32,941 nt of DNA from Halomonas sp. (GCF_029263665.1 NZ_JAJUFQ010000032.1:1-32941); one strand, 5' to 3'. Shown: positions 8,200 to 16,506, counted from the stretch's first letter. Translations and numbers: made by a program. Notes: a model not told the origin generated them from the sequence alone.

Positions 8200-9218
8200 G
8201 GTGTCTCTCCCGCCTCAAGGCAGGCATCATTGGCCGCTGGCAGCGAAAAGCCTGCCGTGGCTTCATAGACCTTGATCACGGCCGCATCATCCTCACGCCC
8301 CAGTCCCATGCCGCTGGCTGCGGTGAACTGTTGCAGTGCGCTTGCTGCCACAGGCATGGCAAGGCGCAATTCACGCCCGGTATCATGCACGATGTTCAGG
8401 TCCTTGACGAAGATATCCACCGCCGAGAGCGGGGTGTAATTGCCATCGAGGATATGCGGCACTCGGTTCTCGAACATCCACGAGTTGCCTGCTGACTGAG
8501 TGATGACGTCATATAGTCGACGGCCGTCGATGCCCATTTTCAACCCCAGCGCCATGGCTTCGGCCGCTGCCGCAATGTGCACACCGGCCAGATGCTGATT
8601 GACCAGCTTGACACTGGATCCTGCTCCCGGTGTATCACCCAGCCGGTGCACGGTAGCGGCCATGCCCTCCAGTACCGTGGCCGCCTTGGCAAAGGCCGTT
8701 GCACTTCCAGAAGCCATCACCGATAGCTCGCCGCTGTTGGCCTTGGCGGCTCCCCCGCTGATCGGTGCATCCAGGCATTCCAGTCCCGCTTCCACCAGGC
8801 GCTCACCCAGCGATACGGCAAAGGCTGGAGCCACCGTGGCACACTGGATCACCAGGCTGCCGGGTGCCAGTCTGTCTGCCAGCCCGGGGTGCTCCTGGGA
8901 ACCAAACAGTACCGCTTCTACCTGAGCGGAATTGACCACCACCAGCAGCACAACGCTGCACGACTCCGCCAATGCCTGCGGCGATGCCACACTGCGCCCG
9001 CCCTCGGCCTCGAACGCCCGACAGGCCCGAGTCGAGACATCGCAACCCACGACCTCAAGCCCTGCCCGCAGCAAAGAGCGAGCGATCCCCATTCCCATGG
9101 CACCCAGGCCAACGACCCCGATTCCCTCTTTGCCCGTCATCGACCGGCTTGTCATCGATTCACTTGTCCTCGATGCCGGGCTTTCAGAATCAAGGGAAGG
9201 CGGCGAGTCGTGGCTCAT
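8196..9218 (-). CDS. ltnD: L-threonate 2-dehydrogenase (3-hydroxyisobutyrate dehydrogenase superfamily)
   Basis: A 340-residue beta-hydroxyacid dehydrogenase. The NAD motif VVGLGAMGMG is at residues 35-44, the substrate block DAPISGGAAKANSGELSVMASG follows (DAPISGGAA, then ELSVMASG), and the catalytic Lys is in KLVNQHLAG. LtnD oxidises L-threonate to 2-oxo-tetronate. The first about 30 residues are a Ser-rich extension before the Rossmann fold, so the start could instead be residue 22 or 27. The first ATG has GAGGAC upstream and was kept. It is the promoter-proximal gene of the tetronate operon. A paralogue lies at 18871-19881. Confidence 0.9.
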   Translation of the reverse strand: MSHDSPPSLDSESPASRTSESMTSRSMTGKEGIGVVGLGAMGMGIARSLLRAGLEVVGCDVSTRACRAFEAEGGRSVASPQALAESCSVVLLVVVNSAQVEAVLFGSQEHPGLADRLAPGSLVIQCATVAPAFAVSLGERLVEAGLECLDAPISGGAAKANSGELSVMASGSATAFAKAATVLEGMAATVHRLGDTPGAGSSVKLVNQHLAGVHIAAAAEAMALGLKMGIDGRRLYDVITQSAGNSWMFENRVPHILDGNYTPLSAVDIFVKDLNIVHDTGRELRLAMPVAASALQQFTAASGMGLGREDDAAVIKVYEATAGFSLPAANDACLEAGETP

Positions 9219-9293
9219 GGAAAAGTCCTCAGTCGCGTATTGGAAGGCTTGGAGTCATTGCCACCTGTGTGCTGGTGAACGGTGGCACCGATT

Positions 9294-9313
9294 AAATGTT
9301 AGCGCTAACATTT
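9294..9313. promoter_or_regulatory. LacI-family operator palindrome
   Basis: A perfect 20-bp palindrome, AAATGTTAGCGCTAACATTT, lies between ltnD (start 9218) and the divergent LacI-family gene (start 9429). The central CG step and ATGTTA...TAACAT arms have the form bound by GntR-type members of the LacI family. A minus-strand -35-like TTGACT at 9322-9317 places the palindrome in the spacer and -10 area of a likely ltnD promoter, consistent with repression relieved by a tetronate or pathway intermediate. Confidence 0.85.
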
Positions 9314-9316
9314 TGT

Positions 9317-9322
9317 AGTCAA
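9317..9322 (-). promoter_or_regulatory. Candidate -35 element of the ltnD operon
   Basis: Read on the minus strand this is TTGACT, a five-of-six match to the sigma-70 -35 box, immediately upstream of the operator palindrome. The matching -10 would lie within or just after the palindrome in AT-rich sequence and is not sharply defined. Confidence 0.4.
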
Positions 9323-9428
9323 GAACATCGGGCAGCGCAATACTCAAATACCGGTCATCGACCAAGGTATAAGCAGATCAGGTACTTCGGTATACCATCA
9401 GGGAAGTGCAGAACAGAGACACCAACAC

Positions 9429-10463
9429 ATGACCGACCAACCATCTACGGAACGCAGGCGACGCAAGGGACTGGACAGCCCGACGCTCAGTGATGTCGCC
9501 AGAGAAGCCGGAGTTTCCTCGATTACCGTGTCACGAGCACTCAACGCCCCTGACAGCGTCCGCGCCAACACACGCAAGAAGATCGAAGCCGCCATCGACA
9601 AGGTCGGCTATGTGCGCAATATGGTGGCCGGGAGCCTGGCCTCAGCCAGTTCGCGTTTCATTCCTGTCATCGTGCCTTCGCTCTCCAACGTGGTATTCGT
9701 TGAAGTGATTCAGGGGTTGCAAGCCACTTTTGAACAGCATGGCTACCAGATATTGCTGGGCAACACCGACTACAGCATGAAGCGGGAAGAAGAGCTGATC
9801 CGCACTTTCCTTGGCTGGTCACCAACCGCCCTGGTCACGACCGGCTTGCGTCACCAGGAAAGCCTGAGCAACCTGCTCGCACGCTACCAGCGGCCACTGG
9901 TAGAGATCATGGAGCTGGGCGATGCCATCGACATGAACGTCGGCATGTCCCACTACCGAGCCGGTCACTGCATGGCCGATCATCTGGTATCCCGAGGCTA
10001 TCGCCGCATTCTCTATGCTGGCACTCAGATGGAAGGCAACTATCGCACACGACAGCGTTACGAAGGCCATCGCGAGCGCCTGCTGCAATCTGGGCTCGAC
10101 GCCCCCTTGATGGAATGGCGGACGCCAAGCCACTTCGATCTCGGCGCCACGGCTCTGGACGCCGCACTACACGAATATCCCAATATCGAAGCCATCCACT
10201 TCACTGATGACGTCATGGCTTCGGGAGCCTTGCTCCACGCAACGAAAAGGGGCCTCAAGATACCCGAGGACATCGCCATTGCCGGCTTCACCGGCCTGCC
10301 ATTCGGCCAGGCCCTGACCCCCCGCCTGACCACTGTTGTCTCCCCGCGCGAGGCCATTGGCCGACTTGCCGCCACCCAGATCATCACGCGCCTGGAAGGG
10401 CAACAGCCACAACAGCACAGCATCGATGTAGGGTTCGAATTGATTGTCGGCGAGAGCAGTTGA
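9429..10463 (+). CDS. LacI-family transcriptional regulator (GntR-like), divergent from the tetronate operon
   Basis: A 344-residue protein. The helix-turn-helix TLSDVAREAGVSSITVSRAL (about residues 18-37) and the hinge-like NMVAGSLASASS are followed by a periplasmic-binding-protein-like effector domain (FIPVIVPSLSNVVFVEVIQG onward, given as FIPVIVPSLSN). It resembles the gluconate repressor branch of the LacI family. Its divergent position and the perfect palindrome in the shared 210-bp spacer make it the probable local repressor, with a tetronate or oxo-tetronate as the likely inducer. The ribosome site before ATG 9429 is weak. Autoregulation is plausible. Confidence 0.92.
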   Translation: MTDQPSTERRRRKGLDSPTLSDVAREAGVSSITVSRALNAPDSVRANTRKKIEAAIDKVGYVRNMVAGSLASASSRFIPVIVPSLSNVVFVEVIQGLQATFEQHGYQILLGNTDYSMKREEELIRTFLGWSPTALVTTGLRHQESLSNLLARYQRPLVEIMELGDAIDMNVGMSHYRAGHCMADHLVSRGYRRILYAGTQMEGNYRTRQRYEGHRERLLQSGLDAPLMEWRTPSHFDLGATALDAALHEYPNIEAIHFTDDVMASGALLHATKRGLKIPEDIAIAGFTGLPFGQALTPRLTTVVSPREAIGRLAATQIITRLEGQQPQQHSIDVGFELIVGESS

Positions 10464-10538
10464 GTCTCGTCTTATCGACTCTCGACGATCAAACGAACAG
10501 ACTCCATACAAATGAACAAAAGACACCAATATGAAATA

Positions 10539-10557
10539 ATGTTCAAGCCCTGAACAT
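10539..10557. promoter_or_regulatory. Inverted repeat upstream of the ABC operon
   Basis: Perfect 7-bp arms ATGTTCA and TGAACAT are separated by AGCCC. Further TGAACA words occur at 10513, 10618 and 10677 in the same AT-rich 237-bp spacer between the LacI gene and the ABC ATPase. It looks like a regulator site. The same TGAACA core is part of the motif shared with the control region upstream of the RpiB-type gene. Confidence 0.55.
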
Positions 10558-10634
10558 GGGTGATATTTTCCATATAAAACAATGAAAACAATATTATGTA
10601 GACTAATGTCTAGGCAATGAACACTGTCGTTTTT

Positions 10635-10663
10635 TTGACTCCATCGACCAAATCCACCATACA
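10635..10663 (+). promoter_or_regulatory. Candidate sigma-70 promoter of the ABC operon
   Basis: TTGACT at 10635-10640 and a weak CATACA at 10658-10663 are separated by 17 bp. The TGAACATATGAACA element at 10677-10690 would fall just after the start point, where a repressor could block transcription. A very similar TTTTTTGACTC context precedes transaldolase near 31052. Confidence 0.4.
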
Positions 10664-10676
10664 TAGGCTCACAATA

Positions 10677-10690
10677 TGAACATATGAACA
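10677..10690. promoter_or_regulatory. TGAACATATGAACA element (shared motif, copy 1)
   Basis: It contains GAACATATG, also found at 30844-30852 and 30871-30879 in front of the RpiB-type isomerase gene. It lies 10 bp before the ABC ATPase start codon, over its ribosome-site region. A SorC-family regulator encoded at 27264 is the candidate binder (inference). Confidence 0.5.
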
Positions 10691-10700
10691 ACGGTGGATC

Positions 10701-12185
10701 ATGAGTTCTCCTTACCTCTTGCATGCGGAGGGCATCCGCAAGTCTTTCTCCGGCGTCCCCGCCTTGCTGGATGGCCATCTGGCGCTGCGCCCCGGAACCG
10801 TGCACGCCCTATGCGGCGGCAATGGTGCAGGCAAGTCCACCCTGCTCAATATCCTGATGGGCATCATTGAACGCGATGCGGGCACAGTCAGAATGAAGGG
10901 GCATGAAGTCACCTTCAACAGCCCTCATGCTGCGCTGAAAGCAGGCATTGCCATGATCAGTCAGGAGCTGGAACCCGTTCCTGAAATGAGCGTGGCAGAG
11001 AACATCTACCTGGGCCGTGAACCTCGCACACGCCTAGGCCTGATCGATCACCGCGCCATGCAGCGACAAACATGCGAACTACTCGCCTCTCTCGAGCTGG
11101 ACCTGGCGCCAGATGCCAAGCTGGGCAACTTGAGCATCGCTGACATGCAGATGGTGGAAATAGCCCGTGCGATTTCCCAGGACGCCCACATCATCATCAT
11201 GGATGAACCGACATCCGCTATTGGAGAACGGGAAACCGAGCTGCTGTTTTCCGCTATCGGGCGCCTGAAGCAACGAGGAGCCGGCATCATTTATGTCTCC
11301 CATCGCATGAACGAGCTGTATCGCATTGCCGATGACTACACCATCATGCGTGACGGCACCTTCATTGAATCCGGCGCCATGGCCGACATAGACCGCCATC
11401 GCCTGATCACTACCGTGCTGGGTAAGGAGCTTGATGAGGAATATGCCAAGTTCAATCGTCCCGGCGACAACACTCTTCTAGAAGTCGATGGATATGGACG
11501 TGGCAGCGCTTTCCAGCAGGTATCCCTGCATCTGAAGTGCGGCGAGATTCTCGGTATTTTCGGGCTGATGGGTTCTGGTCGTAGCGAGTTTCTCGATGCT
11601 CTGTTTGGCGCCGCTCCCGCCGACCACGGTGAAGCCCGCCTGGAGGGCTCCCCATATCACCCCCGCCACCCAGGTGATGCCATGCGCGCAGGCTTTGCCT
11701 ACGTCACAGAAGACCGCAAGGGCAGTGGTTTGGTGATGGATGCCAGCATCAAACGCAATGTCACACTGGCTTCCATTGCCGACGTCGCGCATGCCGGCCT
11801 GATCAATGAATCCAGGGAAAATCTCGCCACCCGCCCTTTCATCGACAGACTGCACATCAAGGCCAGTTCCGTCGACATGCCGGTAAGACAGATGAGCGGT
11901 GGTAACCAGCAAAAGGTCGTGCTGGCCAAGTGGCTCCAGACCAATCCTCGAATACTCATGCTCGATGAACCTACTCGAGGTGTCGATGTAGGTGCCAAAC
12001 GCGAGATTTACGCCTTCATGTCGGAGTTTGCCCAGGATGATCGCGCCATTCTCATGACATCTTCGGAGATTCCGGAGGTACTGGGCATGAGTGACCGCGT
12101 GCTCGTATTTCGCAAAGGCCGCATCAGCGGAGAACTATCAGGCTCGGAACTGACACAGGAAAACCTGGTTCGCCTGTCCTCCTGA
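10701..12185 (+). CDS. Sugar ABC transporter ATP-binding protein (RbsA/MglA type, two ABC domains)
   Basis: A 494-residue fused double ATPase of normal length for the carbohydrate-uptake-2 class. The first domain has Walker A GGNGAGKST (39-47), the signature-like LSIADMQMVEIARAI and Walker B IIIMDEPTSA. The second has FGLMGSGRSEFL in place of a standard Walker A, the signature MSGGNQQKVVLAKW and Walker B ILMLDEPTRGVDV. The degenerate second P-loop is usual for this class. It energises import with the permease and binding protein encoded downstream. A polyol or pentose-like substrate is suggested by the dehydrogenase that follows. GGTGGA precedes the ATG. Confidence 0.95.
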   Translation: MSSPYLLHAEGIRKSFSGVPALLDGHLALRPGTVHALCGGNGAGKSTLLNILMGIIERDAGTVRMKGHEVTFNSPHAALKAGIAMISQELEPVPEMSVAENIYLGREPRTRLGLIDHRAMQRQTCELLASLELDLAPDAKLGNLSIADMQMVEIARAISQDAHIIIMDEPTSAIGERETELLFSAIGRLKQRGAGIIYVSHRMNELYRIADDYTIMRDGTFIESGAMADIDRHRLITTVLGKELDEEYAKFNRPGDNTLLEVDGYGRGSAFQQVSLHLKCGEILGIFGLMGSGRSEFLDALFGAAPADHGEARLEGSPYHPRHPGDAMRAGFAYVTEDRKGSGLVMDASIKRNVTLASIADVAHAGLINESRENLATRPFIDRLHIKASSVDMPVRQMSGGNQQKVVLAKWLQTNPRILMLDEPTRGVDVGAKREIYAFMSEFAQDDRAILMTSSEIPEVLGMSDRVLVFRKGRISGELSGSELTQENLVRLSS

Positions 12186-12247
12186 ACCGCACGACAGCCG
12201 GCCGCTCCACCTTCTACAAGAACCCAGAAACGGCGAGGAACCTTGCC

Positions 12248-13240
12248 ATGTCACAGTCTTCATCCTTGACCTCCAGCCCTGTCCCCAAGGGCAAGCCAAG
12301 TCACAACCTGGCATCCTTCATGAGCGATTATGGCATTGTGATCGCCTTCATCGTTCTATGCGTCGTGCTATCGGTAGTCTCGCCCTACTTTCTCGGCGTC
12401 AACAACCTACTCAATGTGCTGCGCCAAGTGTCAATCAATGGCGTGCTGGCCATTGGCATGACCTTTGTCATCCTGACCCGGGGCATCGACCTGTCTGTCG
12501 GCTCGGTGATGGCCTTCTCCGCCATGGTCGCTGCCAGCTTCGCCGGCGCCAGCGCCGATTACGGCCTGATCCTGCCTATCCTTCTCGGCCTAGGGGCCGG
12601 TCTAGTACTGGGCAGCATCAATGGCCTGATGGTGGCACGCTTCGCCATTCCACCGTTCGTCATGACGCTGGGAATGCTGAGCATGGCGCGTGGCCTCACC
12701 TACATCTATAGCGACGGCATGCCAATCTCCAGCCTGTCCTCACACTTCCTGTGGCTCGGACAAGGCATGGTGGCCGGCATTCCCGTACCCGTTCTACTGT
12801 TCGCGACGGTTTTCATCATCGCCTGGTTCACGCTGCGCTACACCGCCTTTGGTCGCTACGTCTATGCCATTGGCGGCAACCCCACCGCCTCACGCCTGTC
12901 AGGCATCAACGTACGTCGCATCACCTTCTCCGTATATGCCATCTCCGGCATCCTCTGCGGCCTGGCCGGCCTGATGATTGCGGCACGCACCTCCGCCGCC
13001 CTGCCCCAAGCGGGAGTGGCCTATGAGCTCGACGCCATTGCCGCCGTGGTGATTGGCGGCACCAGTCTGGCGGGCGGCAAGGGTCGCATCATCGGCACTC
13101 TGTTCGGCGTACTGATCATCGGTGTCATCAACAACGGCCTCGACCTTCTCGGTGTGTCGTCCTTCTATCAGCAACTGGTCAAGGGCGCCATCATCGTCAT
13201 TGCCGTCATGCTTGATCGCTCACGACTCACCAATGCCTGA
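12248..13240 (+). CDS. Sugar ABC transporter permease (RbsC type)
   Basis: A 330-residue polytopic membrane protein with about 8-10 hydrophobic segments. The family block VILTRGIDLSVGSVMAFSAM, the PPFVMTLGMLSMARGLTYIYSDG stretch (PPFVMTLGMLSMARG) and the C-terminal VVIGGTSLAGGKGRIIGTLFG (as GGTSLAGGKGRIIGT) are typical of RbsC. It forms the homodimeric channel of the importer. It lies 62 bp after the ATPase. Its stop codon TGA (13238-13240) is part of the first unit of a five-copy heptamer repeat. Confidence 0.95.
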   Translation: MSQSSSLTSSPVPKGKPSHNLASFMSDYGIVIAFIVLCVVLSVVSPYFLGVNNLLNVLRQVSINGVLAIGMTFVILTRGIDLSVGSVMAFSAMVAASFAGASADYGLILPILLGLGAGLVLGSINGLMVARFAIPPFVMTLGMLSMARGLTYIYSDGMPISSLSSHFLWLGQGMVAGIPVPVLLFATVFIIAWFTLRYTAFGRYVYAIGGNPTASRLSGINVRRITFSVYAISGILCGLAGLMIAARTSAALPQAGVAYELDAIAAVVIGGTSLAGGKGRIIGTLFGVLIIGVINNGLDLLGVSSFYQQLVKGAIIVIAVMLDRSRLTNA

Positions 13241-13267
13241 TGCCTGATGCCTGATGCCTGATGCCTG
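13233..13267. repeat. Five-copy ATGCCTG tandem repeat over the permease stop codon
   Basis: Five exact units of ATGCCTG run from 13233 to 13267. The permease stop TGA is made from the junction of the first two units, so the array appears to have grown from the gene's own last codons. It lies 107 bp before the binding-protein start. Confidence 0.95.
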
Positions 13268-13374
13268 CACATGACACTCCATACGCCAGCAATAGCAACA
13301 ACAAGCCACACGCAGTAACAGCGAAGCATAACGACCAGTACAACACGACAGCTCGAAAAACGAGGCAGATCACA

Positions 13375-14370
13375 ATGAACAAGCTTCTCGCAGGACTCGC
13401 CATTTCCACCCTTACGGCAGTCACCACAACCTCTTCCCTGGCTGCAGACCCGATTCGTATTGGTGCAGCAACCTATGGTCTTCAGGGGGAGTTCATGCAA
13501 CTGTGGAGCAATGCGCTGAAGGATCATCCAGCCGTAAAGAGTGGCGATGTCGAGATTACCGTATTTGACGGGCGCTATGACGCCTTGGTGCAGTCCAGCC
13601 AGTTCGACAGCATGATTACCCGTCAGTATGACGCCATTCTCTTCGTTCCCATCGATGCCAATGCCTGTGTCGGCCCTGTCATCCAGGCCACCACCGCAGG
13701 CATTCCCGTAGTAGGTTCCAACACTCGCTGCAATACCGACCAACTCGCCGCATTCGTCGGCTCCGATGACGTTCTGGCCGGACAGATGGTAGCAGAGGAA
13801 GTTATCGATAAGGTCGGAGACAAAGGAAAGGTCGTCATCATAGAAGGCCCCATTGGCCAGTCGGCACAGATCGACCGCGCCAAGGGCATCGACAAGGTCC
13901 TGGCCGAGCATCCCGACGTCAAAGTCCTCGAACGACGCACAGCCAACTGGTCTCGCGCAGAATCCCTATCACTGATGGAAAACTGGCTGACAGCCCATCG
14001 CGGCGAAATCGATGGTGTCATTGCCCAGAACGATGAAATGGCCATCGGCGCCATTCAGGCCATTCAAGCCAGCGGTCTATCTGTTGACGATATCAGCGTG
14101 GCCGGCGTGGACGGTATCACCGATGCACTGAAAGCCGTGCAAAAAGGTCAGATGGCAACCATCCTGCAGGATGCCACTGCCCAGGCCCAAGGGGCACTGG
14201 ATGTTGCCTTGGCTAAGCTGGGCAAGGCCGATGAGCTGCCGCAATCCGATACCTGGACTCGCTACCCTGACCTTGCCTGGAATAATGGCGCAAGCGATAC
14301 CTACAACATTCCCTGGACAGTGGTCGGCAATGACAATGTTGAATCACTGCTCGCCCAACGCCAACAGTGA
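13375..14370 (+). CDS. Sugar ABC transporter periplasmic binding protein (RbsB-like)
   Basis: A 331-residue protein from the ATG at 13375, preceded by GAGG. A signal peptide MNKLLAGLAISTLTAVTTTSSLA is evident in two parts: a charged MNK start and a hydrophobic core ending SLA-AD. The mature part has the PBP1/type-1 fold with blocks ITRQYDAILFVPIDANA, VVGSNTRCNTDQ, IAQNDEMAIGAIQAI and VAGVDGITDALKAV. It delivers a sugar or polyol to the permease. D-threitol, erythritol, xylitol or a related compound is plausible given the next gene. An upstream in-frame ATG at 13261 lies in the repeat and would disrupt the signal peptide. Confidence 0.93.
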   Translation: MNKLLAGLAISTLTAVTTTSSLAADPIRIGAATYGLQGEFMQLWSNALKDHPAVKSGDVEITVFDGRYDALVQSSQFDSMITRQYDAILFVPIDANACVGPVIQATTAGIPVVGSNTRCNTDQLAAFVGSDDVLAGQMVAEEVIDKVGDKGKVVIIEGPIGQSAQIDRAKGIDKVLAEHPDVKVLERRTANWSRAESLSLMENWLTAHRGEIDGVIAQNDEMAIGAIQAIQASGLSVDDISVAGVDGITDALKAVQKGQMATILQDATAQAQGALDVALAKLGKADELPQSDTWTRYPDLAWNNGASDTYNIPWTVVGNDNVESLLAQRQQ

Positions 14371-14425
14371 CAAGCTACCCGCTCTCACTATTCCACTCCC
14401 CACGCAAGACAACGAGGAGTCTCCC

Positions 14426-15196
14426 ATGTCGTTTGATTACAGCTTGTCACTCGATGGAAAGGTAGCGCTGATTACCGGCGCAGCTGCCGGCATCGGCAAG
14501 GCCATTGCTGAGGCCTATCTCGACCAGGACGCAAAAGTCGTACTGATAGATCGTAATCCCGATATTGCGGGCATTGCCTCGCAACTCGCCAACCAGGCTG
14601 GCAAGACAGGGAATGCTGTCGGTATTGTCGCGGACTTGACCGACAAGCAGAGCCTGGAAGGCGCGGTGCAGAATGCCATTACTGCATTTGGCATGATCGA
14701 TATCCTGGTCAACTCCGCAGGCGTCGTGGAACTCGAACCTGCAGAAACCTTGTCCGAAGCAAACTGGGACAAGACGCTGTCGATCAATCTCAAGAGCGTT
14801 TTCATGATGTGCCAAGCTGTCGGACGCCATATGCTCAAGCGCGGTACCGGGCGCATCATCAACCTGGCCTCCCAGGCCGGCCTGGTTGCCCTGGACCAGC
14901 ACCTAGCCTATTGCGCAAGCAAAGCGGGTGTCATTTCCCTGACTCAAGTACTGGCTCTGGAGTGGTCGCCACGCGGCGTCAATATCAACGCCATATCGCC
15001 CACCGTGGTACTTACCGAACTGGGCCGCAAGGCCTGGGCCGGCGAGGTGGGCGAAGCAATGAAACAGAAGATCCCTACCCGCCGCTTTGCCGAGCCAGAA
15101 GAAATTGCCATGGCAGCGCTGTACCTGGCCGGGCCCGGCTCAGGCATGATCAGTGGCGAAAACCTGGTGATAGATGGTGGCTACACGGCTCAATAA
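14426..15196 (+). CDS. SDR polyol dehydrogenase (D-threitol/galactitol dehydrogenase-like)
   Basis: A 256-residue classical SDR starting at ATG 14426 with GAGGAG upstream. The cofactor motif TGAAAGIGKA, the NSAGV block, the Ser in NLASQAG and the catalytic YCASKAG (Tyr-x3-Lys) are present. The stretch NAISPTVVLTELGRKAW is characteristic of the branch holding D-threitol dehydrogenase and galactitol dehydrogenase. It probably oxidises a polyol to a ketose with NAD+ in the cytoplasm. It is the last gene of the ABC operon, 55 bp after the binding protein. Substrate is inferred, and D-threitol to D-erythrulose would fit the kinase and isomerase at 28-31 kb. Confidence 0.9.
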   Translation: MSFDYSLSLDGKVALITGAAAGIGKAIAEAYLDQDAKVVLIDRNPDIAGIASQLANQAGKTGNAVGIVADLTDKQSLEGAVQNAITAFGMIDILVNSAGVVELEPAETLSEANWDKTLSINLKSVFMMCQAVGRHMLKRGTGRIINLASQAGLVALDQHLAYCASKAGVISLTQVLALEWSPRGVNINAISPTVVLTELGRKAWAGEVGEAMKQKIPTRRFAEPEEIAMAALYLAGPGSGMISGENLVIDGGYTAQ

Positions 15197-15319
15197 GCAA
15201 ATCGCCATCAAGGAAACACGGCATGAATGCCTGCGCGGGCGAATCACTGGGCTATAGCCACCATCCATAGCGGCTATCCTTCGGACCATCCGAAGGGTGC
15301 TCCCATTCGCTCCCGGCGA

Positions 15320-15470
15320 ATTGGTGCGCGGCGTTCACCATCCTCACCGATACCCCATAGGCTCCGGTGGTTGCGCTCCGGACGCCTTATGCGACCCGCA
15401 TGGATGTGGGAAGTACGATTGTTGGTCAGGAACGCATGGCCTGCATTCCGCCAGGCTGATTTATTCAGCG
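15320..15470. repeat. Imperfect interspersed repeat, copy B
   Basis: This is the partner of 1061-1180, with shared blocks in the same order ending in the identical GATTTATTCAGC. Here extra sequence separates the CGCCTTATGC block from the terminal block, so the element varies in its interior. Confidence 0.5.
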
Positions 15471-15498
15471 ATTCTCTGGATCACTCAGTCGACTACAT

Positions 15499-15540
15499 AG
15501 CCTGAGCCCCTTATCCCACAGGGCTCAGGCTTTATATCTT
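15499..15540 (+). terminator. Rho-independent terminator of the ABC/dehydrogenase operon
   Basis: A perfect 11-bp stem AGCCTGAGCCC / GGGCTCAGGCT with an 11-nt loop is followed by TTATATCTTT on the plus strand. It lies about 300 bp after the dehydrogenase stop, beyond repeat copy B. Confidence 0.8.
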
Positions 15541-15752
15541 TGTTGGGTACCTAGCCATCACTCGCTCTTCCACAGCCCCCGAGTAATGAACCACCGTCCT
15601 CATAGAGCGACGAATTCGATGACACTGCACTATGGAAAAGAAACTTCCCAAATCGCAATGAGAAAATTCTTATCCAGAGCATGCCCCATATCAGAACTAT
15701 TGCGAGGCTTCTATGATTGGCAGCAACCCCCTACCACAACGAGAAAAAAATC

Positions 15753-16388
15753 ATGGAAGGCATGCTATTTCTCAAGTCTCTTGGTGCGCTATTCGCCATC
15801 ATGAATCCATTCATCGTACTGCCGCTTTTTCTGTCAATGACAGACAAAATGGATGCTAAAACTCAACGCTCAACTGCAATAAAAGTCGCCATTTCAAGCA
15901 CAGTACTATGCGTTATAATTGCTTTTTCTGGCCAGCACATCCTGGAGTTTTTCGGCATCGAAATCGATGACTTCCGCGTTGCTGGCGGTATCGTTCTGAT
16001 GCTTATTTCACTGGGAATGCTGAATGGAAACAACGCTCCATCACACTGCGGCTCCTCGGAAGAAGACGTTACCAAGGCAGTAGTGGATGACATTTCCTTC
16101 TACCCGCTGACATTCCCCATGACGATTGGCCCTGGCACCATCGCCACCATCATCGTATTTACTGGATTGGTACACAATACCGGGGATGCAATAGCACTGG
16201 GCAGCTCGCTGGCTATCGTGCTGGCAGCCATGACTGTGGTGTTGTGGTTTGCATCTGATATCGGCCGCCACATGTCTCAGAACCTACGCGTCATCATGAC
16301 TCGTATAATGGGAATGATTCTTGCAGCAATCTCCGTCGAGATGGTAGTAGAAGGGCTACAATCCCTATTCCCCGGCTGGATGGCCTGA
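15753..16388 (+). CDS. MarC family integral membrane protein (UPF0056)
   Basis: A 211-residue protein with six hydrophobic segments, matching the usual size and topology of the MarC/NAAT family. Typical marks are LGALFAIMNPFIVLPLFLSMT near the N-terminus (as ALFAIMNPFIVLPLF) and DISFYPLTFPMTIGPGTIATI in the middle (as FYPLTFPMTIGPGTIA). Function is not firmly known for most members; some are annotated as amino-acid transporters and others as stress-related. Start is the ATG at 15753 or possibly 15762. Ribosome-site evidence is weak for both, and a longer TTG start at 15717 is unlikely. It is a single-gene unit ending at a strong hairpin. Confidence 0.88.
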   Translation: MEGMLFLKSLGALFAIMNPFIVLPLFLSMTDKMDAKTQRSTAIKVAISSTVLCVIIAFSGQHILEFFGIEIDDFRVAGGIVLMLISLGMLNGNNAPSHCGSSEEDVTKAVVDDISFYPLTFPMTIGPGTIATIIVFTGLVHNTGDAIALGSSLAIVLAAMTVVLWFASDIGRHMSQNLRVIMTRIMGMILAAISVEMVVEGLQSLFPGWMA

Positions 16389-16434
16389 TCCACATTTCTC
16401 GGTTGATCGACAGAACTGCAAGTGCTGCGATCGA

Positions 16435-16471
16435 ATACGACAAGGCCGCCTCATGGGCGGCCTTGTCGTAT
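16435..16471. terminator. Bidirectional hairpin between marC and the GntR regulator
   Basis: A perfect 16-bp stem ATACGACAAGGCCGCC / GGCGGCCTTGTCGTAT with loop TCATG lies between two convergent genes. There is no long T-run, but stem strength and position make it a likely shared terminator for both strands. Confidence 0.8.
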
Positions 16472-16506
16472 ACACCTGGTACAGGCACTCGGCACTCGGC
16501 TATCAC

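Larger units (their letters stand above)
15197..15752. other. 556-bp intergenic region with inverted repeats, repeat copy B and a terminator
   Basis: No convincing gene is seen. It holds a hairpin CCTTCGGA-CCA-TCCGAAGG (15278-15296), ATAGCC/GGCTAT inverted words (15253-15277), the interspersed repeat copy B with a small stem GCTGA-TTTAT-TCAGC (15455-15469), the operon terminator (15499-15540), and then AT-rich sequence likely to include the marC promoter. Confidence 0.7.

Noticed and set aside
15227..15505. 92-residue plus-strand frame after the dehydrogenase
   Set aside because: Arg/Ser/Pro-rich, falls on the interspersed repeat and hairpins, no ribosome site and no recognisable domain.
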